DNA of 6,584 nucleotides from Candidatus Zhuqueibacterota bacterium (GCA_016934435.1 JAFGSU010000542.1:1-6584); one strand, 5' to 3'; shown: positions 1 through 5,682, numbered from the stretch's first letter. The notes: a model not told the origin generated them from the sequence alone. Translations and numbers: made by a program.

Positions 1-1248
1 GACCGCGAAGAACCGCTGCCAAATTTCCGGCGGCGTTTCCATCTTCCCCAAGGTGTCATCTACATGGACGGCAACTCCCTCGGCTTGCCGTCGAAAGCGG
101 CAGAGGCATCGCTATTGAAGACGCTGGCGGAATGGAAACGGCTCGGCATCCGCGGCTGGCTCGAAGGCGACCCGCCGTGGTTCTACCTGGCCGAAACACT
201 CGGCGATCTCGCCGCCCCGCTGGTCGGCGCGCAGGCGGATGAAGTAGTGGCCACCGGCACTACCACCGTGAACATCCATGCTCTCATCAGCACGTTTTAT
301 CAATCCCAGGGCAAACGGCGGAAAATCCTCGCCGACGCGCTGGATTTTCCCACCGACATCTATGCTCTTAAAGGCCAGCTGGCGCTGCGCGGCATGGATG
401 CCGACGTCTGCCTCGAGCTGGTGCCCGCGGCAGACGGTCGCTTCCTGGACGAACGGGACATCGCCGCGCGCATGACCGACGAGACCGCCCTGGTCTTCCT
501 GCCGTCGGTGCTCTACCGCAGCGGTCAGCTGCTGGATATGCTTTACCTTGTCCACGCGGCTCATCACCAGGGAATTCCAATCGGCTTTGACTGCTCGCAT
601 TCGGTAGGTGCCGTGCCGCATTATTTCGACCAGTGGGGCGTGGATTTTGCCGTATGGTGCGGCTATAAATACCTCAACGGCGGCCCCGGATGCTCGGCTT
701 TTCTCTACATCAACCGCAGGCATTTTAACCGCGAACCGCTGTTGGCCGGATGGTTCGGCTGCGTCAAGGATAAACAGTTCGATATGAGCCTCGATTTCGA
801 GCATCAACACAGCGCCGGTGGCTGGCAGATATCCTCTCCGGGCATCCTCGGTTCCTCCACCCTGCTGGGATCATTGGAGATCGTCCGCGAAGCCGGCATG
901 GAGGCTATTCGCCGGAAATCGCTCTCCCTCACCTCCTATCTCATCTACCTGGTGGATGCGCTGCTCTCAGAACCGCCCTATTCATTTCGCATCGGCACGC
1001 CGAGGGAGCCGGAACGACGCGGCGGCCATATCGCTCTCGAAAGAAATGAAGAAGCCTGGCGCATCTGCGAAGCCTTGAAGGCGCGCGGCGTGGTGCCCGA
1101 CTTTCGCCCGCCCGACATCATTCGCATCGCGCCGGTGGCGCTGTATAATACCTATTCGGAGGTGTGGCAGGTGGTGCGGCATTTGCGGGAAATTATCATG
1201 AACGAGGAATACGGGCGATTTTCACCAAACAGAAAGGCGATATCGTGA
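1..1248 (+). CDS. kynU: kynureninase, 5' end cut by the window
   Basis: This is a PLP-dependent hydrolase that cleaves kynurenine (or 3-hydroxykynurenine) to anthranilate (or 3-hydroxyanthranilate) and alanine in cytosolic tryptophan catabolism. The reading frame is open from base 1. The residues before the first ATG (64) include PNFRRRF and lead into IYMDGNSLGL, the conserved kynureninase N-terminal motif, so the true start lies just upstream and the ATG at 64 is internal. 415 residues are visible, close to the usual length of about 415-420, so only a few are missing. The cofactor site is clear: Asp in FDCSHS (codon 589-591) to hold the PLP ring nitrogen, and the Schiff-base Lys in WCGYKYLNGGPG (codon 667-669). 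No other kynurenine-pathway gene is present here. The gene looks richer in G+C than the minus-strand genes further right. It ends in TGA and converges on the ATL gene 80 bp away, with no convincing terminator between. Confidence 0.95.
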   Translation, partial: DREEPLPNFRRRFHLPQGVIYMDGNSLGLPSKAAEASLLKTLAEWKRLGIRGWLEGDPPWFYLAETLGDLAAPLVGAQADEVVATGTTTVNIHALISTFYQSQGKRRKILADALDFPTDIYALKGQLALRGMDADVCLELVPAADGRFLDERDIAARMTDETALVFLPSVLYRSGQLLDMLYLVHAAHHQGIPIGFDCSHSVGAVPHYFDQWGVDFAVWCGYKYLNGGPGCSAFLYINRRHFNREPLLAGWFGCVKDKQFDMSLDFEHQHSAGGWQISSPGILGSSTLLGSLEIVREAGMEAIRRKSLSLTSYLIYLVDALLSEPPYSFRIGTPREPERRGGHIALERNEEAWRICEALKARGVVPDFRPPDIIRIAPVALYNTYSEVWQVVRHLREIIMNEEYGRFSPNRKAIS

Positions 1249-1328
1249 TGCTGTGCCGAGCTCGTGCCCGACATCAAAATGATGTTGAAAAGCGGACATT
1301 CATTGAGGGTCGCGTCAAAAAACACCTC

Positions 1329-1715
1329 TCAAGGGCGCCATTGATATTTGTTCAAATCCACGCGGCCTTCCGCATCCACCTCCACATGTTCCATGCGCAG
1401 CAATGCCCGCTGCTGCTCAAATCCATTGCCCGGTTTCAGCGAAATACGGCCCTGACTGTTGATCACCCGATGCCAGGGCAAATTTTCCTTCTCGGACGAT
1501 GAAGACAGAATCCAGAACACCGCCCGCGAGGCGCGCGGATTGCCCGCCATGACGGCGATCTGTCCATAGGTGGCGACCCGGCCGGGCGGGATGGACTTGA
1601 TAACCTTCTTGATCACATGGGATAAACGATACGGTTTTGCCAGGTCGGAGGGTAAATCATCAGAACCTCCAATTTCAGCACCATGGTCAGCATCATGCAC
1701 CGGGTTATGCTTCAT
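1329..1715 (-). CDS. alkyltransferase-like protein (ATL, MGMT family, Trp in place of active-site Cys)
   Basis: A 128-residue DNA-binding protein of the MGMT/Ogt C-terminal fold. ATLs bind O6-alkylguanine in DNA without removing the alkyl group and hand the lesion to nucleotide excision repair. Seen here: GRVATYGQIA (45-54), with the Tyr of the helix-turn-helix region that helps flip the base; NPRASRAV (59-66), carrying the arginine finger; and PWHRVIN (80-86), where true alkyltransferases have PCHRV. The Cys-to-Trp change, the length and a C-terminus ending NKYQWRP closely resemble E. coli YbaZ (eATL, about 129 aa, PWHRV). The first 27 residues before KPYRLSHVI are not recognisable. The ATG at 1715 has no clear Shine-Dalgarno sequence, so the start is less certain than the rest. 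A GGAGG further in precedes only an out-of-frame ATG. The gene lies downstream of the GTPase on the same strand, separated by the 7-bp repeat block, and faces kynureninase tail to tail. Confidence 0.92.
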   Translation of the reverse strand: MKHNPVHDADHGAEIGGSDDLPSDLAKPYRLSHVIKKVIKSIPPGRVATYGQIAVMAGNPRASRAVFWILSSSSEKENLPWHRVINSQGRISLKPGNGFEQQRALLRMEHVEVDAEGRVDLNKYQWRP

Positions 1716-1761
1716 GTTCGGTCTAATCCAAAAAAATATCCATTCAAATCATTCGACCTGA

Positions 1762-1845
1762 ATTCCTAATCTCTAATCTACAATCCGCAATCCGAAATCT
1801 CAACCCTTCAATCCCCAATCCAAAATCCGCAATCCGAAATCTTTC
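1762..1845. repeat. block of 12 degenerate 7-bp repeats (ATCCNNA; GGATTNN on the minus strand)
   Basis: From 1762 to 1845 the sequence can be cut into 12 consecutive heptamers without any slip in register: ATTCCTA, ATCTCTA, ATCTACA, ATCCGCA, ATCCGAA, ATCTCAA, CCCTTCA, ATCCCCA, ATCCAAA, ATCCGCA, ATCCGAA, ATCTTTC. The best-kept positions are A1, T2, C3 and A7. A 19-bp stretch (1782-1800) recurs exactly at 1824-1842, 42 bp (six units) later. The block fills most of the 137-bp gap between the GTPase stop and the ATL start. It abuts an 8-base C run (1845-1852) that directly follows the GTPase stop codon. It is not coding, because a 7-bp period shifts frame at each unit. It resembles the heptameric short tandem repeats found between genes in several bacterial groups; the function is unknown. 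Confidence 0.85.
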
Positions 1846-1852
1846 CCCCCCC

Positions 1853-2836
1853 TCACACATGCAGCTCGATCACATCCCGGTCCTGCAGCACATAATCGCG
1901 ATTGACGCGCTGGCCCTCAAACTTGCCGTGTCCCCACAACCGGGCGAATTTGAGTTTTTCGGCGAAATCGCGGTGCACCTCGCGGGCAAAATCCACAACC
2001 GTGCCGCCTTTGGGCATGATGTAGGGCTGCTGCATATCCGCTTCCTGGCCCGGGCGCTTGGAGTAAACCCGCACGACATCGAGGGAAGCGAATAGTGCAA
2101 AGCGCAGGTTTTGCAGATTATCGCCCGTCAGAGCCGAGACGGCCAGGGTGGGAAATTTCTCCGCGTACAGCTCGCGAACCACCCCCCAGTTCTCTTGAGC
2201 CTCGGGCAGATCGCTTTTATTGCCGGCCAGCAATATTCGCTTCTCAATCACACTGGCCCATGAATCGGTTTCCGGTCTATAAGCTACCAGTTTTAATTTA
2301 GATTCGCTGAGCAGGTTCATGGTTTCTTCAATTTCATCCAGGATGTCAGGATTGGACAAGTCAAAAACGATCAGTACCAAATCGCAAGTGCGAATGATAT
2401 TGGGCACCCAGAATTCCATATGCTGCCGCGAAATAGGCGGTAAATCCACCAGCTGTATCTGGATGTCTTCGTACATCATCATGGCCGGATGCGGCGCCCG
2501 AGTAGTAAAGGGATAGGGCGCCACTTCCAACCGGGTTTGAGTCAGCGCTGCCACCAGCTGCGATTTGCCGCTGTTGGGCGCGCCGGCGAGGGCGACCTGC
2601 CCGGCGCCTTCAGGGTCCACCTTGATGCCAAATCCCTTCTTCCTGTCGCCTTTTTGGATTTCCTCGCGCACGGCGGACATGCGTCGTTTGATATCCCCCT
2701 GCAGTTTTTCGGTGCCTTTGTGTTTCGGCAGCGTCGCCATCATTTTTTTCAGGGCTTCCAGCTGATCTTGCGGCGTTCTCGCCCGTTTGAAATCTTCTTC
2801 GGCGCGAAGGTAATCGGGTGTCAGGTTGGCCGGCAT
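1853..2836 (-). CDS. TGS-domain GTPase of the Obg/DRG type
   Basis: A 327-residue cytosolic P-loop GTPase. Residues 1-75 form a charged, helical leader starting MPANLTPDYL and containing LPKHKGTEKLQ, typical of this bacterial DRG-like family. The G domain follows: G1 GAPNSGKS (85-92), switch I PFTTRAP (109-115), G3 DLPP (131-134), G4 NKSD (206-209) and G5 SAL (234-236). The C-terminal TGS domain spans about 255-327 and ends RDVIELHV. In G3 the usual DxxG Gly is Pro, which I believe is usual in this family. Proteins of this type are thought to act on ribosomes or RNA, but the precise role is unknown. I chose the ATG at 2836 because AGGAG lies 8 bases upstream and the family's N-terminus begins there. 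A TTG start at 2887 would add 17 unrelated residues. The gene is 257 bp downstream of the oligopeptidase stop; that spacer holds a repeat copy and two hairpins. Confidence 0.92.
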   Translation of the reverse strand: MPANLTPDYLRAEEDFKRARTPQDQLEALKKMMATLPKHKGTEKLQGDIKRRMSAVREEIQKGDRKKGFGIKVDPEGAGQVALAGAPNSGKSQLVAALTQTRLEVAPYPFTTRAPHPAMMMYEDIQIQLVDLPPISRQHMEFWVPNIIRTCDLVLIVFDLSNPDILDEIEETMNLLSESKLKLVAYRPETDSWASVIEKRILLAGNKSDLPEAQENWGVVRELYAEKFPTLAVSALTGDNLQNLRFALFASLDVVRVYSKRPGQEADMQQPYIMPKGGTVVDFAREVHRDFAEKLKFARLWGHGKFEGQRVNRDYVLQDRDVIELHV

Positions 2837-2894
2837 GATAGCGCTCCTCATCGTTAACGTGATCTGGTATCCATAGAATGTTGTCAATTATCTG

Positions 2895-2925
2895 CCTTCC
2901 CGGAAGATGACAGCTTCCGGGAAGG
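2895..2925. other. perfect 12-bp inverted repeat (hairpin)
   Basis: CCTTCCCGGAAG (2895-2906) and CTTCCGGGAAGG (2914-2925) are exact reverse complements separated by a 7-base loop. The hairpin lies between the oligopeptidase stop (3094) and the GTPase start (2836). Neither side has a run of T: on the minus strand the stem is followed by CAGATAATTGAC. It is therefore not a textbook intrinsic terminator. It could instead stabilise or attenuate a minus-strand transcript, or act as a protein-binding palindrome. Confidence 0.75.
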
Positions 2926-2974
2926 TGATGAATCGCTCAGTTCAGGCCAATACAAGTTATCACGCAAGCCATCT

Positions 2975-2992
2975 ATCTGGATAACCCCAGAT
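2975..2992. other. short hairpin, 6-bp stem
   Basis: ATCTGG (2975-2980), loop ATAACC, then CCAGAT (2987-2992). It sits in the oligopeptidase-GTPase spacer directly next to repeat copy A, on the side facing the GTPase. It has no T-run. A stem this short could arise by chance, and I see no matching hairpin at the corresponding place beside copy B. Confidence 0.35.
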
Positions 2993-3072
2993 TCGCTATT
3001 CATCCGCGAACTGATCTGAAAATGTGCCACCCACAGGATCACCTGATTGACCTGCAGCCACCGAATCGGTGG
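2990..3072 (-). repeat. structured direct repeat, copy A (core 3018-3072)
   Basis: This stretch aligns without gaps to 5266-5348 (constant offset 2276). The core 3018-3072 matches at 43 of 55 positions; over the full 83 bp it is about 59 of 83. Conserved blocks are GCCACCCAC (3026-3034), CCTGCAG (3051-3057) and AATCGGTG (3064-3071). The core can form hairpin 1 (3037-3041 with 3048-3052, one A/C mismatch) and hairpin 2 (3058-3063 with 3067-3072, nearly a perfect 15-bp palindrome). Orientation is given on the minus strand because both copies then lie 5' of a minus-strand gene. This copy starts 21 bp beyond the oligopeptidase stop and lies 153 bp upstream of the GTPase ATG. I see no good promoter directly in front of this copy, so it would be transcribed mainly by read-through from the oligopeptidase gene. 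Confidence 0.75.
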
Positions 3073-3093
3073 ATAAACTCGTTTCGAATTTTC

Positions 3094-5214
3094 CTATATA
3101 CTGATCCCCATGTTATAAAATATAAACGCCCATTTGTCCGCCAGTTCCTCGATGGCTTTGGTCAGTGGTTTGCCGCCGCCGTGGCCCGCCTTGACGTCGA
3201 CGCGGATGAGCACCGGATTGGCGCCGCGATGCTTTTCCTGCAAGGTTGAGATGAATTTGAAGGAATGCGCCGGCACCACGCGATCGTCATGATCGGCGGT
3301 AGTCACCAGCGTAGCAGGATATGGTACGCCCTCTTTGATGTTATGCAACGGCGAATAGGCGTAGAGATATTTGAATTGTTCCGGATCATCGCTGCTGCCG
3401 TACTCATCTATCCAGCCCCAGCCGCAGGTGAATTTATGAAAGCGCAGCATATCCATCACCCCGACCGCCGGCAGAGCCACCTGAAACAGTTCCGGCCGCT
3501 GCGTTATGGCCGCCCCCACCAAGAGTCCGCCGTTGGATGCGCCTTCTATCGCCAGGCGTTCGGGACGGGTATATCTTTCCTTTATGAGATATTCCGCCCC
3601 GGCGATGAAATCGTCGAACACATTTTGCTTTTTCTCTAGCATGCCAGCCTGGTGCCACTTTTCTCCGTACTCACCGCCGCCGCGCAAATTGGCCACAGCA
3701 TATACGCCGCCCTGCTCTAACAGGATGATATTGGAAATGCTGAAATAGGGCGTCATGCTGGCGTTAAAACCGCCGTAAGCGTACAGCTTGGTCGGATTGT
3801 TCCCGTTCAGTTTCAGACCTTTTTTGTGCGTGATGAACATGGGGATTTTCGTGCCGTCTTTACTGGGATAGAAAACCTGTTTGGTCTCATAGTCTTCCGG
3901 ATTAAATTTAGCTTCCGCTCGTTTAAACACCTCCGTCTTACCGTCGGAGATTTCGTACTTGTAAATAGCCGGTGGAAACGTGAATGAACTAAATGTGTAA
4001 AATACCACCACATCGTCCTTTTCTCCGGAGAAACCATAGGCCGAACCCATGGTAGGAAGCTCGATCTCACGCTCCAGTCGGCCCCGGGTGTCATACTGAT
4101 AGACGCGCGAAGATACATCTTTTAAATATTCAGCAAAAATTTTGCCGCCGGCCGTTCCCGCACTTTGCAGCAATTCCGGCTTTTCCGATATGATGTTGGT
4201 CCAATGCGCCTCCTCCGGGTTGCGCGGATTGATGAGCACAACCCTGTGATTGGGGGCATCGACGTTGGTCTGCACCAGCAATTGATCATCTAAATTATCG
4301 ATGACGTAGCTTTTGCTGTTAAAACCGGTAAAGAGGGGGCGGAATCCTTTTTCGCCCAACTTTAAATCGCGATAATACAGTTCGTTATTGTCCGTGCCTT
4401 CGGAGACGTAAAGGAGTAAAAAGCGCTCATCGTCGGTTGTTTGGGCGCTGAAATAGCGCAACGGGTGCTTTTTATCGGTAAATACCAATCGATCTTTGGA
4501 CTGCAGATCGCCCAGTTTGTGATAATAAATTTTCTGGTTTTCATTGACCTGCGACAACTCTTTGCCTCTGGCGGGCGCATCGTAGCGGCTGTAGAAAAAT
4601 CCGTCATCCTTCCAGGCAGCGCCGGTGAATTTAAGCCATTCCAGCTTGTCGGGTAATTGCCGCCTGGTGGCCACCTCCATGACGTACATCTCCTGCCAAT
4701 CGGAACCGCTGCGGCGCAGTGAATAGGCGACGTATTTCCGGTCTTTTGAAAAACCCGCCAGATTGATCGCCACGGTGCCGTCCGGCGAAAATGTGTTGGG
4801 ATCCAGAAACACCTGCGGCTCGCCGTCCAGGCCTTTCTGATAATAGATCACCGACTGGTTCTGCAGACCATCATTTTTGCTGAAAAAATAGTATTGGCCG
4901 GCGCGAAAAGGATTGGAATAACGTGGATAATTGAATAACTCGGTGAGGCGATTTTTAATTTTTTCACGAAACGGGATTTGCTCCAGATAGGGCATGGTCA
5001 CCGCATTCTGCGCCCTAACCCAGGCCGCCGTAGCCGCAGAGGTGTCGTCCTCCAGCCAGCGATACGGATCGGCCACCCGGGTGCCGAAATAATCGTCGAC
5101 CTGATCAACCTTGACGGTTTCTGGATAAGGTACCGAAATCTTTGCATCCTTTTTGCTGCACATGAACAAAAAAGCAAAAAGCACGGCCACTCCTAGCAGG
5201 ATACATTGCTTCAT
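3094..5214 (-). CDS. prolyl oligopeptidase (S9A serine peptidase), probably exported
   Basis: A 706-residue post-proline-cleaving peptidase that acts on short peptides. Residues 1-19 (MKQCILLGVAVLFAFLFMC) form a hydrophobic signal peptide ending in Cys and followed by SKKD. The Cys plus a nearby acidic residue suggests a lipoprotein of the Bacteroidota kind, but Met before the Cys is a poor lipobox, so plain export or anchoring is also possible. A seven-bladed propeller domain (about 60-440) opens with the family signature VADPYRWLED (47-56). The alpha/beta-hydrolase domain (about 445-706) carries GASNGG with nucleophile Ser560, DHDDRVVP with Asp643 and the substrate-binding Arg645, and AGHGGG with His678. 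The triad is complete and the length is usual (about 690-730). The start ATG at 5214 has a strong AAGGAG 8 bases upstream. A predicted promoter and repeat copy B precede it; repeat copy A follows it. Confidence 0.96.
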   Translation of the reverse strand: MKQCILLGVAVLFAFLFMCSKKDAKISVPYPETVKVDQVDDYFGTRVADPYRWLEDDTSAATAAWVRAQNAVTMPYLEQIPFREKIKNRLTELFNYPRYSNPFRAGQYYFFSKNDGLQNQSVIYYQKGLDGEPQVFLDPNTFSPDGTVAINLAGFSKDRKYVAYSLRRSGSDWQEMYVMEVATRRQLPDKLEWLKFTGAAWKDDGFFYSRYDAPARGKELSQVNENQKIYYHKLGDLQSKDRLVFTDKKHPLRYFSAQTTDDERFLLLYVSEGTDNNELYYRDLKLGEKGFRPLFTGFNSKSYVIDNLDDQLLVQTNVDAPNHRVVLINPRNPEEAHWTNIISEKPELLQSAGTAGGKIFAEYLKDVSSRVYQYDTRGRLEREIELPTMGSAYGFSGEKDDVVVFYTFSSFTFPPAIYKYEISDGKTEVFKRAEAKFNPEDYETKQVFYPSKDGTKIPMFITHKKGLKLNGNNPTKLYAYGGFNASMTPYFSISNIILLEQGGVYAVANLRGGGEYGEKWHQAGMLEKKQNVFDDFIAGAEYLIKERYTRPERLAIEGASNGGLLVGAAITQRPELFQVALPAVGVMDMLRFHKFTCGWGWIDEYGSSDDPEQFKYLYAYSPLHNIKEGVPYPATLVTTADHDDRVVPAHSFKFISTLQEKHRGANPVLIRVDVKAGHGGGKPLTKAIEELADKWAFIFYNMGISI

Positions 5215-5265
5215 ATCTGTTCTCCTTTTGAACTGTTAATAATTGATTGCTGTTTTTAAAATCCG

Positions 5266-5348
5266 GATTCGGTGTTACCCGGCAAATAGAAGCGAAAAGG
5301 CGCCACCCACCGGGTTACCGAAATAACCTGCAGACACCAAATCGGTGT
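5266..5348 (-). repeat. structured direct repeat, copy B, in the oligopeptidase 5' leader (core 5294-5348)
   Basis: This is the partner of copy A (see 2990-3072). Hairpin 1 pairs 5313-5317 with 5324-5328, extendable by a G-T and a C-G pair. Hairpin 2 pairs 5334-5338 with 5344-5348, plus 5333-5349. Two differences between copies keep pairing: C3040-G3049 becomes T5316-A5325, and C3058-G3072 becomes A5334-T5348. Read on the minus strand, the element starts where the promoter at 5355-5383 would begin its transcript and ends 51 bp before the oligopeptidase ATG. An alternative pairing of ACCCGG (5277-5282) with CCGGGT (5310-5315) would compete with hairpin 1. It may be a cis-regulatory leader RNA or a copy of a dispersed palindromic repeat. 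No known riboswitch class is recognised. Confidence 0.7.
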
Positions 5349-5354
5349 CAAAAA

Positions 5355-5383
5355 AATATATCCAAATATCAATTAAAATTCAA
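5355..5383 (-). promoter_or_regulatory. predicted promoter for the oligopeptidase gene
   Basis: On the minus strand, TTGAAT (5383-5378) is followed by exactly 17 bases and then TATATT (5360-5355). This is a 4/6 and 5/6 match to the sigma-70 -35 and -10 boxes. The expected start point, about 7 bases further (near 5348), coincides with the first base of the repeat B hairpin and would give a leader of about 135 nt. The region is A+T-rich, which raises the chance of a false match, and FCB-group bacteria may use other consensus sequences. Confidence 0.5.
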
Positions 5384-5394
5384 TGATAAAATTG

Positions 5395-5423
5395 TTGTGA
5401 ATTTGAAAAAAGCTCTGTATTTT
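5395..5423 (+). promoter_or_regulatory. predicted promoter facing the small membrane protein gene
   Basis: TTGTGA (5395-5400), a 17-base spacer, and TATTTT (5418-5423), each 4/6 to sigma-70 boxes. A transcript would start near 5430, at the beginning of a stretch rich in possible stems, and would run about 318 nt before the ATG at 5748. Its -35 box is only 11 bp from the -35 box of the opposing predicted promoter, making this a compact divergent control region. It is weaker than the minus-strand candidate. Confidence 0.35.
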
Positions 5424-5429
5424 CATTTA

Positions 5430-5515
5430 GCCAAGATGACCTCTACGCAGGGTTAGCAAAGCTAAAAGGTCCTGAAGACCGGAAAATCATCAGAAGATAA
5501 GCCGAGGATGTCCAA
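5430..5515 (+). promoter_or_regulatory. structured 5' leader, weak resemblance to a cyclic-di-GMP-I (GEMM) riboswitch
   Basis: The stretch holds hairpin TTAGC-AAA-GCTAA (5453-5465) and hairpin GGTC-CTGAA-GACC (5468-5480). A pairing of GACCT (5438-5442) with AGGTC (5467-5471) excludes the second hairpin. The order GCAAAGCTA (5456-5464), then AGGTCCTGAAG (5467-5477), then GATAAGCCGAGG (5496-5507) recalls the 3' half of GEMM RNAs (GCAAAGC, a GGG-CUAA stem side, AUAGCC-GGG). The strongly conserved GGCAAACC of the 5' half is missing; GCCAAGATGACC (5430-5441) stands in its place. It lies immediately after a predicted promoter. This is probably a structured leader of some kind; the class assignment is a guess. 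Confidence 0.2.
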
Positions 5516-5682
5516 TAATTAGAAAATGATGCATTTGATACGCTGTTCGGATTTCATTCAAATGGTTCTCGAAAGCAATTTAAATTGTATTAAAACAAAT
5601 TGTTACCCTCACCCTGTCCATCTCCCGAGAGCGGGAGATGGCACTGGCTTTTATAGATTTATTGGACTGTTTGGACATCCTC
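5504..5682. repeat. 12-bp inverted repeat pair enclosing 155 bp
   Basis: GAGGATGTCCAA (5504-5515) is the exact reverse complement of TTGGACATCCTC (5671-5682). Outside it, ATAAGCC (5497-5503) can pair with GGCCTTAT (5692-5699) with a bulge. The enclosed segment contains the hairpin at 5618-5641. In a plus-strand transcript this would fold into one large closed stem upstream of the membrane protein gene; as DNA it could be the termini of a very small non-autonomous element. No flanking target duplication was noticed. Confidence 0.5.
5618..5641. repeat. palindromic intergenic repeat, 10-bp stem
   Basis: CCATCTCCCG (5618-5627) and CGGGAGATGG (5632-5641) form a perfect stem around the loop AGAG. 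The stem is preceded by CCCTCACCCTGT. The combination CCCTCACCCT plus a CTCCC/GGGAG palindrome is like a dispersed intergenic palindrome seen in many unrelated bacterial genomes. On the plus strand it is followed within a few bases by CTTTTATAGATTTATT, which is too weakly T-rich and too far away to be a confident terminator. Confidence 0.6.

Noticed and set aside
112..810. 232-codon open frame antisense to kynureninase
   Set aside because: It is a shadow of a G+C-rich gene. The kynureninase frame has unmistakable family motifs throughout, and the antisense translation shows no recognisable domain.
1271..1285. Hairpin ACATCA-AAA-TGATGT as a shared terminator between kynureninase and ATL
   Set aside because: The stem is short and A+T-rich, and no T-run follows on either strand.
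1762..1845. CRISPR array
   Set aside because: Units are 7 bp and contiguous with no spacers, which is a tandem repeat, not a CRISPR.
2837..2887. Upstream TTG start for the TGS GTPase
   Set aside because: It would add 17 residues foreign to the family. The ATG at 2836 has AGGAG at good spacing and starts the expected MPANLTP sequence.
2882..2887. Perfect TTGACA on the minus strand as a GTPase promoter -35 box
   Set aside because: No acceptable -10 box occurs 16-18 bases downstream (the bases there read around GATCAC).
5247..5456. 69-codon plus-strand open frame upstream of the oligopeptidase
   Set aside because: It runs through repeat copy B and both predicted promoters, has no plausible ribosome-binding site, and its translation looks random.
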